A stretch of 64,000 nt of DNA from NCBI GenBank assembly GCA_029541985.1, contig CP095414.1, forward strand, positions 992,001 through 1,056,000. Reading direction: 5' to 3'. Each line of letters starts with the position of its first letter. Position 1 is the stretch's first letter. The translations under genes and the position numbers were made by a program. Shown piece by piece: positions 1-9,798 of the stretch. The notes below the pieces were generated by a model that saw nothing but the letters and a program-made list of their open reading frames with translations, was not told the origin of the DNA and ran no database searches. The DNA comes from Bacteroidales bacterium F22 (GTDB lineage Bacteria > Bacteroidota > Bacteroidia > Bacteroidales > Bacteroidaceae).

Positions 1-71
1 TTATTAACCACAGCTCAAAATATCTGATTTAAATAAGCCCTTATCCTCATAAAACAAAAGACAACATAAAA

Positions 72-1142
72 ATGAATTTGATTTACATGACCACTACTTT
101 CCTCATCAATATACTTACCCTATTGGGTATAGCCTCAAATGACGCAACCGTTGGGAGTTACACCTATAAAGATCAAAGTGTATATCAAGGAGAAATCAGA
201 AAAGGGAAGCCAAATGGCTATGGTACCATTGACTATACCTCAGGAGAGACCTATGAAGGCTATCTCAAAAAAGGAATACGTGAGGGATACGGTACTTACT
301 ACACCCCTGATGGCAGTACCTATATGGGGAATTGGTCGCAAGACATGCGTACAGGAAAAGGAATATCCTACACCAAAAAGAATAACAGATACGAAGGGCA
401 TTGGGTGAAAAACAAACGCCAAGGAAAAGGAAAATTATCCTACTACAATGGAGATACCTATGAAGGAAATTGGAAGGATGACGTGCGGTCAGGCGAAGGT
501 ACCTACTATTGGAAAAATGGAAGTAAGTATGTAGGAAGTTGGTTATCAGACGCTAAAAATGGCAAAGGAACACTTGTATGGAAGAATGGCAGTTCCTACG
601 TAGGAGACTGGAAAAATGATAAACAAGAAGGCAAAGGAACCTATAAATATTCCAATGGAGATGTATACGTAGGGCAATGGAAAGGTGGCATACAAGAAGG
701 AGAAGGCACCTATTCTTTTGCATCAGGTGAGGTCTATAAAGGACAATACAAATCAGGTCAACGCACAGGACATGGCATCTATACCAATCCCAACGGAAGC
801 AGATACGAAGGCGATTTCGTCGATGGAGACAGAGAAGGATATGGCACATTGACAACCAACACCAAAGCTAGTTATCAAGGAGAATGGGTCAACGGATTTC
901 CAGAAGGACAAGGGACTCAAACCCTATCAGATGGCACCGTATATATCGGTACCTTCGTACAAGGCATATGGGAAGGAGCAGGTACTTTGACTAGTCCTGA
1001 CGGTATACGCTACGAAGGCACTTTCAAAGACGGTTCAAAAGACGGATACTTCAAAGAGTTTAACCAAAAAGGAGAACTTATCCGCGAAGGAAAATTCTCC
1101 AATGGTCATCTCATCTCTGAGCAGAAACATCCAACCAACTAG
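72..1142 (+). CDS. Secreted MORN-repeat protein
   Basis: A 356-residue protein made almost wholly of MORN repeats of about 23 residues (pattern YEGxWxxGxxxGxGxY), running from about residue 28 to 345, roughly thirteen copies. The N-terminus has a hydrophobic stretch (residues 6-21) that looks like a signal peptide or membrane anchor, so the repeats probably lie outside the cytoplasm. MORN repeats form an elongated beta-sheet that can bind lipids or proteins; no catalytic domain is fused here, so the function is unknown. The start could be Met1 or Met6; both keep the hydrophobic segment. The gene ends 6 bases before the convergent HAD gene. Family assignment is secure from the repeats; the role is not. 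Confidence 0.9.
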   Translation: MNLIYMTTTFLINILTLLGIASNDATVGSYTYKDQSVYQGEIRKGKPNGYGTIDYTSGETYEGYLKKGIREGYGTYYTPDGSTYMGNWSQDMRTGKGISYTKKNNRYEGHWVKNKRQGKGKLSYYNGDTYEGNWKDDVRSGEGTYYWKNGSKYVGSWLSDAKNGKGTLVWKNGSSYVGDWKNDKQEGKGTYKYSNGDVYVGQWKGGIQEGEGTYSFASGEVYKGQYKSGQRTGHGIYTNPNGSRYEGDFVDGDREGYGTLTTNTKASYQGEWVNGFPEGQGTQTLSDGTVYIGTFVQGIWEGAGTLTSPDGIRYEGTFKDGSKDGYFKEFNQKGELIREGKFSNGHLISEQKHPTN

Positions 1143-1148
1143 CACGGA

Positions 1149-1838
1149 CTATTTAGTCCACGCTTCGACAAGTTGATTCACAGAAGGAAAAACGATATTA
1201 GCACCTGAGTCCTTCAATACCTGTGGATCTAAAGGGCCTGTATTTACTGCTACAGTGAAGATATTTGCTGCATGAGCTGCCTCCACTCCCAAAGGAGCAT
1301 TTTCGACTACGATAGCCTCATCAGCAGAAACCCCTGCTTTTTCCAAACCTTTCAGATACGGTTCTGGATTTGGTTTTCCCTTGACGACATCATACGCAGT
1401 AACCATTTTATCCTTGGCAAAGATACCTGGATAATGTACTTCCAATCGGTCAAATAAAGAATGCTGCCCCGACCCAGTAACCAATACGATTTCGATACCA
1501 GCTTGTTTCAAAGCATTGAGTAAGTCATTAGCCCCCGGCATCTCTGGAGCGGGTGGATTAGCATTGAACAACTCACACTTACTCTCATATATAGATTCCA
1601 TCTCTACAGCCGTAGCCTCTCTTCCCTTCTGCCTTTTGCAAATCAGGTTAATCGTTTCTCTACCCGTACGTCCTTCATGCATATACGCCTCCTCTTTAGG
1701 CAGATGCATGCCATGCATCTTCATCACTTCATGCCACGCATTGGCATGATAAGGCATAGAATCAAATAATACGCCATCCATATCAAACAACACAGCCTTA
1801 AGCGGCTTTTTCAAAAAATCTTTCTTCATCTTATTCAA
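1149..1838 (-). CDS. HAD-superfamily hydrolase, beta-phosphoglucomutase-like
   Basis: A 229-residue HAD phosphatase of subclass IA. Motif I is F18-D19-M20-D21-G22 (nucleophile D19, acid/base D21), motif II is the Thr121 in LVTGSG, motif III is the lysine in KGKPNPEPY (residues 153-161), and motif IV is V178-E179-N180. The helical cap follows motif I. The second acidic residue of motif IV, usually Asp, is Asn180, which is seen in other members of this group and need not abolish activity. Likely substrates are small sugar or nucleotide phosphates; beta-phosphoglucomutase activity is possible but not provable. It lies 13 bases downstream of the patatin gene on the same strand, so the two are probably cotranscribed. 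Confidence 0.88.
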   Translation of the reverse strand: MNKMKKDFLKKPLKAVLFDMDGVLFDSMPYHANAWHEVMKMHGMHLPKEEAYMHEGRTGRETINLICKRQKGREATAVEMESIYESKCELFNANPPAPEMPGANDLLNALKQAGIEIVLVTGSGQHSLFDRLEVHYPGIFAKDKMVTAYDVVKGKPNPEPYLKGLEKAGVSADEAIVVENAPLGVEAAHAANIFTVAVNTGPLDPQVLKDSGANIVFPSVNQLVEAWTK

Positions 1839-1851
1839 CTAACTATCAAAT

Positions 1852-3966
1852 TTAAAAAACATACCCCACACTAAAATACAATGTTTTGTTTGAGATATTA
1901 GAATTGCCAACCATTATCTTGAGTGGACCGATCAAAGAATCATAGGCATAGCCAAGTTCCAAGCCACTACAAGTCAGGCCATCATCATATAAATCTTTTA
2001 AGGCATTGCTATGCAAGCCATAACTAAATTTAGCAAACACATAATTATTCTCCCCCATACGTTGACGAGCTTTAAGAGAAATCGCAGAATAATAATTACC
2101 TACAGATTCCATATATCGGATACCAGCAAAAGGAGTTTGCATAGGCATATATCTACCATTCTGATCCCCTCCTATATAATTCCCACGGATAGGGATATCG
2201 TGATTGGTAAACATGAAACGAGCATGCAACGATGGCTGGAGTGTAAAACGAGAATTGAACGAGATACTCCGTTCCGCCTCATAAGCAGCAATAGATACAG
2301 GCGCTTCATCATCATAAGAGATTAAGTTGTCAGATACAAGTTCATACGAGAACATCCACTTCACCCCTCGTGTAGGGAAACTCCGTTTATCCGTATTGTC
2401 ATATTGTAAATGACAGTAATACTCAAAATTCTTATCATTATAAAGCATCTGGGAACTACTTGCACCAGCTTTTAGTACCACATCAGAGAAATTATAACTA
2501 TCATAATTGACCCCTAAACCGATATGAAGATTTCGCCATGAGCGACCCAATTCGAACTCAGCAAAATTTCTTATATAATCAGCATTGACTACCTTTTGTC
2601 CATCCTGATACAAATTACTCTCACATGCTGCAAAGCGATATCTCAGACCAACTTCCCATAGATTCATAGGCTTGAAGATATATTTCATTTCCATATGACT
2701 CAACTGCCCCAACCGAATCGTAGTACTAAATATAGTAGGCGACGAGTGCCCCAACTGGAAAGTCATATTTGCAATAAAAGCAGTTCGTTCTTCCGAGTCG
2801 TATCTGACCCCTACATTGAGCGAGTTCAGTGGAATATCCGTATGCAACTGTCCTTTCTCTTTCGCTATTTCTTCTTCCCGTTTTTCTAACTGCTCCATAG
2901 CACTACCCGACAAACAATACTTAGGACGAACTATTGGCGTCACCTTTTCAGGAAGACCTATCTTCTTCCGGAGAGCCACCATCTGGTCAAAATGATCATC
3001 AGCAGCTTGAGCGCCATACCTGATGATAGAATCCACTCCCGATTTCGAAAAACTACCCGCTGTTTGATCCCTCATAGGAATCTTGATATACAAGTCCGTA
3101 TCTGCAATATTTTCCACCATTTTATTCTGGCAAATAATATTGATTAGCTGAGCTAATATAGTATCGATTCCCCTTATCTGATACGGCTTTAGCAAGGCGT
3201 CAGACACATCAGCTCCAATGACGATATCTGCCCCCATCTGACGAGCGACATCCACGGGGAAATTATCTATCATACCTCCATCAACCAAGACTAGAGAATC
3301 TTTACGGATAGGAATAAACACACCAGGAATAGACATAGATGCCCGGACAGCAGTAGCAAGGGATCCATTGTGAAAGTTCACCTGACTATGCGTCGCTAAG
3401 TCTGTCGCTACACAAGCAAAGGGGATTTTAAAATCATTGAAATTCACCGAATCAGGATATTCAGCATATAACTGTTTGAACAAATTAGCTAGATTCGTGC
3501 CTTTGACCATCCCACCCTGATTGACAAAATCCGTAGGATCTGTACTAAAAGGGAAACTCAATAAATACTTACTCTTCATCAATTTCTTATCGAAAGACAA
3601 GGAAGAACGCTTAGTATTATCTGTCAATAAATAAGACCAATCAACAGAATTGACTAGACTATCCATCTGTTCTGTCGTATAACCGATACTATATAAGCTA
3701 CCGATGATAGACCCCATACTTGTTCCGACGACAAGGTCAATAGGAATCCCCGCTTTTTCAATCCGCTTAATCACTTCAATATAAGCCAACCCCTTGGCCC
3801 CACCACCACTAAGGACGAGTGCCACCTTCTTTCGCTTAGGAGAAACAGCAAACCCCTTCGAAGCAGAAGGAGTATCTGTCATTACTTGTGCGGAAAGCGT
3901 CGGGAAACTAGATGCAAGAAACAGCAGAATCAATACTAAAGAAGTTACGAATCGTTTATTTGTCAT
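1852..3966 (-). CDS. Patatin-like phospholipase with C-terminal outer-membrane barrel (type Vd-like)
   Basis: A 704-residue protein with a signal peptide (about residues 1-26, ending SAQ), a patatin domain and a C-terminal region typical of an Omp85-type beta-barrel. The patatin catalytic elements are visible: glycine-rich oxyanion loop G54-G55-G56-A-K-G59, nucleophile elbow G81-T-S83-M-G85, and the dyad aspartate D229 in DGG. The second half is rich in alternating aromatic/polar strands and ends in GYVF, a terminal phenylalanine typical of outer-membrane barrels. This architecture matches PlpD of Pseudomonas and FplA of Fusobacterium, which present a phospholipase A at the outer membrane. 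Upstream is the pgi terminator; downstream is the HAD gene. Lipid substrate is unknown. Confidence 0.88.
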   Translation of the reverse strand: MTNKRFVTSLVLILLFLASSFPTLSAQVMTDTPSASKGFAVSPKRKKVALVLSGGGAKGLAYIEVIKRIEKAGIPIDLVVGTSMGSIIGSLYSIGYTTEQMDSLVNSVDWSYLLTDNTKRSSLSFDKKLMKSKYLLSFPFSTDPTDFVNQGGMVKGTNLANLFKQLYAEYPDSVNFNDFKIPFACVATDLATHSQVNFHNGSLATAVRASMSIPGVFIPIRKDSLVLVDGGMIDNFPVDVARQMGADIVIGADVSDALLKPYQIRGIDTILAQLINIICQNKMVENIADTDLYIKIPMRDQTAGSFSKSGVDSIIRYGAQAADDHFDQMVALRKKIGLPEKVTPIVRPKYCLSGSAMEQLEKREEEIAKEKGQLHTDIPLNSLNVGVRYDSEERTAFIANMTFQLGHSSPTIFSTTIRLGQLSHMEMKYIFKPMNLWEVGLRYRFAACESNLYQDGQKVVNADYIRNFAEFELGRSWRNLHIGLGVNYDSYNFSDVVLKAGASSSQMLYNDKNFEYYCHLQYDNTDKRSFPTRGVKWMFSYELVSDNLISYDDEAPVSIAAYEAERSISFNSRFTLQPSLHARFMFTNHDIPIRGNYIGGDQNGRYMPMQTPFAGIRYMESVGNYYSAISLKARQRMGENNYVFAKFSYGLHSNALKDLYDDGLTCSGLELGYAYDSLIGPLKIMVGNSNISNKTLYFSVGYVF

Positions 3967-4014
3967 ATCTAAAAGGATAAAGGATGAGCTATATCAAATG
4001 TTCTATATCACTAT

Positions 4015-4071
4015 AAAAAACAAATTGAGTGGAAAGATATTGTCAGCAACAAGATCATTCTCCACTCAATT
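4015..4071 (-). terminator. Terminator of the lysS-gpsA-pgi operon
   Basis: Perfect 11-base arms AATTGAGTGGA (4023-4033) and TCCACTCAATT (4061-4071). On the minus strand the stem follows the pgi stop and runs into TTTGTTTTTTAT. The loop is long (27 bases), so folding is plausible but not ideal. Confidence 0.65.
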
Positions 4072-4091
4072 GTATATAAAAAGATTAAATC

Positions 4092-5435
4092 TTACAAACG
4101 AGATTGAATCGCTTTAGAATCTTCTTCGTATCCTGGTTTGTTTAGGAGAGCAAACATGTTCTTTTTATAAGCCTCGACACCTGGTTGGTTAAAAGGATTG
4201 ACACCCAATACATAACCACTGATACCGCAAGCACGTTCGAAGAAATAGAATAACTGACCGATTGAAGCCTCATCCACTTTAGGAAGAACGATACGGATAT
4301 TAGGAACTCCTCCATCGACATGTGCCAATTGAGTACCTAACTCAGCCATTTTATTCACCTCGTCCACACGCTTACCAGCTAAGAAGTTCAATCCATCTAA
4401 GTTCGCTTCATCAAAAGGAACCTCCAATTTATGATTCACTTCAGCTACAGAGATTACTGTCTCGAAGATATTACGAACCCCCTCTTGAATCCACTGACCC
4501 ATAGAGTGCAAATCAGTAGTAAAATCGACAGCAGCAGGGAAGATACCCTTATTTTCTTTACCTTCAGACTCACCATAGAGTTGCTTCCACCATTCAGCGA
4601 CATAGTGAAGTTTAGGATTGAAATTCACTAAAATTTCAGTAGTCTTCTTTTCGTCAGCCAAAGCATTGCGAACAGCAGCATATTGAGAAGCGATATTCTT
4701 TTCAAAAGGAACATCTGCTCCACAAGCTTTCTCCATCTCTACAGCACCCTGTACGAAGCTATCGATATCAAAACCAGCTACAGCTATAGGAAGCAGTCCG
4801 ACTGGAGTCAACACAGAGAAACGTCCACCTACGTTATCAGGAATGACAAACGATTTGTATCCTTCTTGGTCAGCAGTAGTACGAGCAGCTCCTTTTTTAG
4901 CATCAGTCACAGCGACGATACATTTCTTAGCCATCTCCTTACCACGTTGGTCTTCACATTGTTTTTTCAACAAGCGAAATGCTAACGCAGTCTCAGTAGT
5001 CGTACCAGATTTTGAGATATTGATGACGCCAAATCGCTTATCCTTAAGGAAAGAAGTCAATTCGAATAGATAATCCTCGCTGATATTATGTCCAGCAAAT
5101 ACAATCATCGGATCTTTTTTATCCTTCAATGATGCAGAGAAACTATTTGACAACGCCTCGATGACAGAACGAGCTCCTAGATAACTACCACCAATACCAG
5201 CAACGATAACGACCTCGCAATTCTCACGAAGTGTATTAGCTACTTCTTTCAACTCGGCTAAGAGTTCTTGGGTGATACCAGAAGGGAGATGTAACCAACC
5301 AAGAAAATCATTTCCTAGTCCTGTACCTTGCTCAAGCATCTGTTGAGCTTGTTGAACTTTTGGTGCATAAGCATCAATCTGCGCTTGACTAACGAAGCCA
5401 GCTACTTTGTTCAGATTTAGTGTTATTTGTTTCAT
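4092..5435 (-). CDS. pgi: Glucose-6-phosphate isomerase
   Basis: A 447-residue cytoplasmic enzyme that interconverts glucose 6-phosphate and fructose 6-phosphate. It has the length of the short bacterial PGI type. Recognisable elements are the sugar-phosphate-binding segment [10 protein letters not shown], the signature around [16 protein letters not shown]-like residues (here [15 protein letters not shown]), and the C-terminal signature [14 protein letters not shown] containing the active-site lysine. It is the third gene after lysS and gpsA on the same strand (36-base gap to gpsA), an order familiar from Bacteroides. A terminator hairpin follows. The identification is firm. Confidence 0.97.
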   Translation of the reverse strand: MKQITLNLNKVAGFVSQAQIDAYAPKVQQAQQMLEQGTGLGNDFLGWLHLPSGITQELLAELKEVANTLRENCEVVIVAGIGGSYLGARSVIEALSNSFSASLKDKKDPMIVFAGHNISEDYLFELTSFLKDKRFGVINISKSGTTTETALAFRLLKKQCEDQRGKEMAKKCIVAVTDAKKGAARTTADQEGYKSFVIPDNVGGRFSVLTPVGLLPIAVAGFDIDSFVQGAVEMEKACGADVPFEKNIASQYAAVRNALADEKKTTEILVNFNPKLHYVAEWWKQLYGESEGKENKGIFPAAVDFTTDLHSMGQWIQEGVRNIFETVISVAEVNHKLEVPFDEANLDGLNFLAGKRVDEVNKMAELGTQLAHVDGGVPNIRIVLPKVDEASIGQLFYFFERACGISGYVLGVNPFNQPGVEAYKKNMFALLNKPGYEEDSKAIQSRL

Positions 5436-5471
5436 TATTTTTTTATTTAATGTTTATCATTTAAATAATAA

Positions 5472-6467
5472 TTATCTAAGAGAATCAGTCAATAATTTAA
5501 TTTCATTGACTGGGTTGATTTTCTCATATAGTATATTATATACTGCATCCATTATAGGCATATTGACATGATAGTGCTTATTAATCTCACGGATACATTT
5601 CGATCCATAATAACCTTCAGCGACCATTTCCATTTCTATCTGAGCATTTTTCACAGAATACCCTTTTCCTACCATCGTACCAAAGACATGATTACGAGAA
5701 AATCGAGAATACCCAGTGACAAGTAAATCGCCGAGATAGACAGAGTCATCGATATTTCTATCTATAGGATGTATCGTCGTCAAAAAACGCTTCATCTCTG
5801 CAATAGCATTGGATATCAATACCGCTTGGAAGTTATCTCCATAAGACAATCCATTACAGATACCCGCTGCTATAGCATATACATTTTTCAATACCGCCCC
5901 ATACTCTATACCAGCCATATCCTGACTCAGTGAAGTCTTGATACATCCTTTAGAAATCACTTCTGCAAACGCAGATGCTTTGGTCAAGTCAGGACATCCT
6001 ATCGTAAGATAAGACAGACGATCCAAAGCGACTTCTTCAGCATGACAAGGACCCCCGATGACAGCTATATTATCAGGTGACAACTTATATCGTTTCACGA
6101 GATAATCAGATACAATCATGTTGTCTTCTGGAACAATTCCCTTAGTAGCTATGACAATAAATTTATCTTTAAGACTCGTTTTTATTTTCTTAAAAAGATC
6201 CTTAAGATATGGAGACGGTGTAACCACAATCAAGGTATCATGTCCTTTGATAGTCTCATTGAGATTATCAGATAAGTTGATACGTTTGAGGTCAAAGCGA
6301 ACCCCCGTCAAATAGCCAGGATTATGTCCAAGACGCCTGAATGCAGAGATACGGTCAGTCCGATGAAAATACCATCCTATCTGCGTTTGGCCTTCAAGGA
6401 GCATTTTCGCGATGGCCGTAGCCCAACTGCCACTACCCAATACGGCTATTTTGCCAGGTAATCTCAT
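5472..6467 (-). CDS. gpsA: NAD(P)-dependent glycerol-3-phosphate dehydrogenase
   Basis: A 331-residue enzyme that reduces dihydroxyacetone phosphate to sn-glycerol 3-phosphate for phospholipid synthesis. The N-terminal Rossmann motif is VLGSGSWATAIAK (about residues 9-21); the catalytic lysine is in GAVLKNVYAIAAG (near residue 194), preceded by the conserved GGPCHAEEV. The C-terminal helical domain ends as expected. It sits 16 bases after lysS and 36 bases before pgi on the same strand, consistent with one transcript. Confident identification. Confidence 0.97.
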   Translation of the reverse strand: MRLPGKIAVLGSGSWATAIAKMLLEGQTQIGWYFHRTDRISAFRRLGHNPGYLTGVRFDLKRINLSDNLNETIKGHDTLIVVTPSPYLKDLFKKIKTSLKDKFIVIATKGIVPEDNMIVSDYLVKRYKLSPDNIAVIGGPCHAEEVALDRLSYLTIGCPDLTKASAFAEVISKGCIKTSLSQDMAGIEYGAVLKNVYAIAAGICNGLSYGDNFQAVLISNAIAEMKRFLTTIHPIDRNIDDSVYLGDLLVTGYSRFSRNHVFGTMVGKGYSVKNAQIEMEMVAEGYYGSKCIREINKHYHVNMPIMDAVYNILYEKINPVNEIKLLTDSLR

Positions 6468-6483
6468 GCATTAAGTATTTTTA

Positions 6484-8217
6484 TTACGCTTCGACTTTAG
6501 CAATCCATTCAGTCACCTCAGCGACAGAAGGAGCAGTCAGCCCAAGTTTAAACTTTTTATTTACTCCACAGATTTCTTGGTGTGCTTTTTGAGGGTTTAC
6601 ACCCGCCAAATCAGATACCTTATTATATCCAGCCTTCTGAACTACAGGTATCCATTCTTCAGAGATACCAAGTGCTGTATATTTGCTATTAGCATCTTTG
6701 ACCACCACTTTCTCAGGGCGCATCTGAGGGAATAACAACACCTCTTGGATAGCAACCTGTCCAGTCATCATCATGACCAATCGGTCCATTCCGATACCCA
6801 TACCAGAAGTAGGAGGCATACCATATTCCAAAGCACGAACAAAGTCCATATCGATAAACATAGCCTCATCATCTCCTTTTTCGGACAACTTCAATTGGTC
6901 TTGGAAACGAGCTAACTGGTCGATAGGGTCATTGAGTTCAGAGTAAGCGTTACAGAGTTCCTTACCATTGACCATCAACTCAAATCGTTCGGTCAATTCA
7001 GGATTATCACGATGTTTCTTAGTCAGTGGAGACATTTCGACAGGATAATCAGTAACAAATGTTGGTTGAATATAATTCCCCTCACATTTCTCACCAAAGA
7101 TTTCATCAATCATCTTACCCTTACCCATAGTCTCATCAGCTTCAATATCAAGCGCATGACAAATCTCACGGATTTCCTCTTCAGACTTTCCAGTCAAGTC
7201 ATAACCAGTAAAATCCTTAATAGCCCCTAACATAGTGACCCGTTTGAAAGGCGCTTTGAAATGGATAATATTGTCCCCCACTTTCACATCAGTAGAATTG
7301 TTTACGTCCATACAGATACGTTCAATCATCTGCTCAGTAAATTTCATCATCCAATTGTAATCCTTATACGCTACATAGATTTCCATGCATGTAAACTCAG
7401 GATTATGTGTACGGTCCATTCCTTCATTTCTGAAGTTTTTAGAGAACTCATAAACTCCATCAAAACCACCTACGAGCAATCTCTTGAGATACAACTCATC
7501 TGCAATACGCATATATAGAGGGATATCCAAAGCATTGTGATGAGTCTTGAAAGGACGAGCTGACGCACCACCAGGGATAGCCTGCAATATAGGAGTTTCG
7601 ACCTCCATGTATCCAGCGCTATTAAAGAAATTACGCATGGAATTGTACACTTTGGTTCGTTTAATAAAAATATCTTTGATTCCGTCATTGACCGCAAGGT
7701 CCACATAACGTTGGCGATAGCGTTGTTCAGGATCTTCAAAAGCATCGTGAACGACACCATCTTTCTCTTTAGGAGTAGGCAATGGTCTCAAGCTCTTAGA
7801 GAGCACAGTCAATCGGTCACAATGAACACTTACCTCACCCATTTTGGTGCGGAAGATATAACCTTCGATACCAATAAAATCACCTAAGTCAAGTAATTTT
7901 TTAAATACCTTATTGTATAAGTCTTTATTTTCATCAGGACAAATATTATCACGCGCGATATACACTTGGATACGTCCCTTAGCATCTTGCAATTCGATGA
8001 AAGAGGCTTTACCCATGATTCGACGGTTCATCATTCGACCAGCAATAGAAACACGATGAATTTCCTCATCATCATCTCTGAATTTTTCTAATATCTCAGT
8101 AGAATATGCATTTACCGCATATTCAGCTGCAGGATATGGATCAATACCCATACTTCGGAGCTCGTTCAAAGAATTTCTCCTGAAAATTTCTTGCTCACTT
8201 AGTTCTAATACGTTCAT
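6484..8217 (-). CDS. lysS: Lysyl-tRNA synthetase, class II, with C-terminal extension
   Basis: A 577-residue class II lysyl-tRNA synthetase. An N-terminal OB-fold anticodon-binding domain precedes the catalytic core; motif 2 is FRNEGMDRTHNPEFT and motif 3 is GMGIGMDRLVMM. Canonical bacterial enzymes end shortly after LFPxMRP, but this one continues for about 75 more residues, predicted helical, which resembles a small helix-hairpin-helix type module. That tail appears to be a lineage feature and its role is unknown. First gene of the operon; start supported by a good fit to the family N-terminus and by a minus-strand promoter box 45 bases upstream. Confidence 0.97.
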   Translation of the reverse strand: MNVLELSEQEIFRRNSLNELRSMGIDPYPAAEYAVNAYSTEILEKFRDDDEEIHRVSIAGRMMNRRIMGKASFIELQDAKGRIQVYIARDNICPDENKDLYNKVFKKLLDLGDFIGIEGYIFRTKMGEVSVHCDRLTVLSKSLRPLPTPKEKDGVVHDAFEDPEQRYRQRYVDLAVNDGIKDIFIKRTKVYNSMRNFFNSAGYMEVETPILQAIPGGASARPFKTHHNALDIPLYMRIADELYLKRLLVGGFDGVYEFSKNFRNEGMDRTHNPEFTCMEIYVAYKDYNWMMKFTEQMIERICMDVNNSTDVKVGDNIIHFKAPFKRVTMLGAIKDFTGYDLTGKSEEEIREICHALDIEADETMGKGKMIDEIFGEKCEGNYIQPTFVTDYPVEMSPLTKKHRDNPELTERFELMVNGKELCNAYSELNDPIDQLARFQDQLKLSEKGDDEAMFIDMDFVRALEYGMPPTSGMGIGMDRLVMMMTGQVAIQEVLLFPQMRPEKVVVKDANSKYTALGISEEWIPVVQKAGYNKVSDLAGVNPQKAHQEICGVNKKFKLGLTAPSVAEVTEWIAKVEA

Positions 8218-8261
8218 TTTCTTCTATTTCTATGATAAAATAAGAAATCACTATTTGTATG

Positions 8262-8269
8262 CAAAAATA
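8262..8269 (-). promoter_or_regulatory. -7 box of the lysS operon
   Basis: Minus-strand TATTTTTG fits the Bacteroidetes primary sigma factor -7 consensus TAnnTTTG, 45 bases before the lysS start. No TTTG was found at the ideal upstream spacing. Confidence 0.5.
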
Positions 8270-8350
8270 CAAAAACATTCTCTATATTCCACTTTAATTT
8301 CGTATAAAAGCAATAATTGCCTTTTAGGTACAAAAAAATAGAGCATCTAT

Positions 8351-8381
8351 TTTGTCAAATAAAAAATACTTTCTACTTTTG
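8351..8381 (+). promoter_or_regulatory. Promoter of galE (-33 and -7 boxes)
   Basis: TTTG at 8351-8354 and TACTTTTG at 8374-8381, separated by exactly 19 bases, a full match to the Bacteroidetes -33/-7 arrangement. It lies 95 bases upstream of the galE start, giving a leader of about 85-90 bases. Confidence 0.75.
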
Positions 8382-8476
8382 CTCTTCAGATGGCTTAATT
8401 ATACCTATTTTCTATTAATATACATATAATTACTCATCTAGTCTTATTACCCACTTATTATTATAAGCTAAACTAT

Positions 8477-9517
8477 ATGAAAACGAGAATTCTTGTTACA
8501 GGAGGTACTGGTTATATTGGTTCACATACCGTTGTAGAACTTCAAAACAATGGTTACGAAGTAATCATCGTCGATAACCTCTCAAACTCATCAGCAAACG
8601 TAGTCGACAATATCGAAAAAGTATCTGGTATTCGTCCTCACTTCGAGAAGCTAGACTGCTGTGACCTATCAGGTATGGATGCCATGTTTACCAAATACAA
8701 AGGAATCAAAGCTGTCATTCATTTCGCTGCTTCAAAAGCAGTAGGAGAGTCTGTACAGAAACCATTGATGTACTACAGAAATAATATCGTATCGCTCATC
8801 AATATATTAGACTTGATGCCTAAGCACGGAGTAGACGGAATCGTATTCTCTTCTTCATGTACTGTCTATGGACAGCCATCTAAAGAAAATCTTCCTGTTA
8901 CTGAGTCAGCACCATTGCAACCAGCAGAATCCCCTTATGGCAACACCAAACAAATCAATGAGGAGATTATACAGGACACCGTCAAATCAGGTTCTCCTAT
9001 CACCTCTATTCTCCTTAGATATTTCAATCCAATCGGTGCACATCCTAGTGCATTAATCGGTGAATTACCTAATGGTGTACCGATGAACTTAGTTCCATTT
9101 ATCACCCAGACAGCTATGGGTATTCGTAAGGAATTGAGCATCTTTGGTGATGACTACAATACCCCTGACGGTTCATGTATCAGAGATTATATCAATGTAG
9201 TTGACTTAGCAAAAGCCCATGTGGTAGCTATAGATCGTATATTGAAACAGAAACAATTAGAAAAAGTAGAATTCTTTAACTTAGGTACTGGTAAAGGTTT
9301 GTCAGTATTGGAGCTTGTCAAAACTTTTGAAGAAGTAACTGGTGTCAAAGTAAACCATAAGATTGTTGGTCGTAGAGCTGGAGATATTGAACAAGTATGG
9401 GCAAATCCTGACAAAGCGAACAACGTATTAGGTTGGAAGGCTGAGTGCACTACAGAAGAGACTTTAGAGTCAGCATGGAACTGGCAAAAGAAACTTCGTG
9501 AATTAGGCATTCAATAA
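8477..9517 (+). CDS. galE: UDP-glucose 4-epimerase
   Basis: A 346-residue extended short-chain dehydrogenase. The NAD-binding motif GGTGYIGSH is at residues 9-17; the catalytic Ser is in FSSSCTVYG and the YxxxK pair is in SPYGNTK. The reaction interconverts UDP-glucose and UDP-galactose, supplying galactose residues for glycans and feeding the Leloir pathway. It is monocistronic: it has its own promoter and is followed by a terminator about 200 bases downstream. A UDP-GlcNAc epimerase activity cannot be excluded from sequence. Confidence 0.95.
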   Translation: MKTRILVTGGTGYIGSHTVVELQNNGYEVIIVDNLSNSSANVVDNIEKVSGIRPHFEKLDCCDLSGMDAMFTKYKGIKAVIHFAASKAVGESVQKPLMYYRNNIVSLINILDLMPKHGVDGIVFSSSCTVYGQPSKENLPVTESAPLQPAESPYGNTKQINEEIIQDTVKSGSPITSILLRYFNPIGAHPSALIGELPNGVPMNLVPFITQTAMGIRKELSIFGDDYNTPDGSCIRDYINVVDLAKAHVVAIDRILKQKQLEKVEFFNLGTGKGLSVLELVKTFEEVTGVKVNHKIVGRRAGDIEQVWANPDKANNVLGWKAECTTEETLESAWNWQKKLRELGIQ

Positions 9518-9721
9518 TTAGTATACCGATAACACGATAATTTTACATAAAATAAACGTTTTTTAGTGAGATAGCATAAAATTAAACTACTAATTTTTCG
9601 AGAATCTTGGTTGATTTTATGATGGCTTGCACGGTGATGTTCATAATGTTGAGTCTAACTTCATTTAGGTGAGACATATTATCATCTATTCGCTATGTTT
9701 ATTTTTATAGCTACTCAAATT
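9518..9721. other. Gene-free stretch between galE and its terminator
   Basis: No reading frame with coding character is seen. The 200 bases between the galE stop and the terminator are AT-rich with no clear TAnnTTTG box. It may be a long 3' untranslated region or hold an unannotated small RNA ending at the terminator; nothing in the sequence decides this. Confidence 0.35.
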
Positions 9722-9756
9722 ACAGCATTTCGATGGGAATCGAGATGCTGTTTTTT
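9722..9756 (+). terminator. Rho-independent terminator after galE
   Basis: Stem ACAGCATTTCGAT / ATCGAGATGCTGT (13 pairs with one wobble), 4-base loop GGGA, followed by TTTTTT. Confidence 0.9.
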
Positions 9757-9790
9757 ATATATTCACTAGGCATATTACAGATAAAAAGTC

Positions 9791-9798
9791 TATATTTG
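9791..9798 (+). promoter_or_regulatory. -7 box of cyuA
   Basis: TATATTTG, 50 bases before the cyuA start. The box overlaps the left arm of an inverted repeat (9797-9804). Confidence 0.6.
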
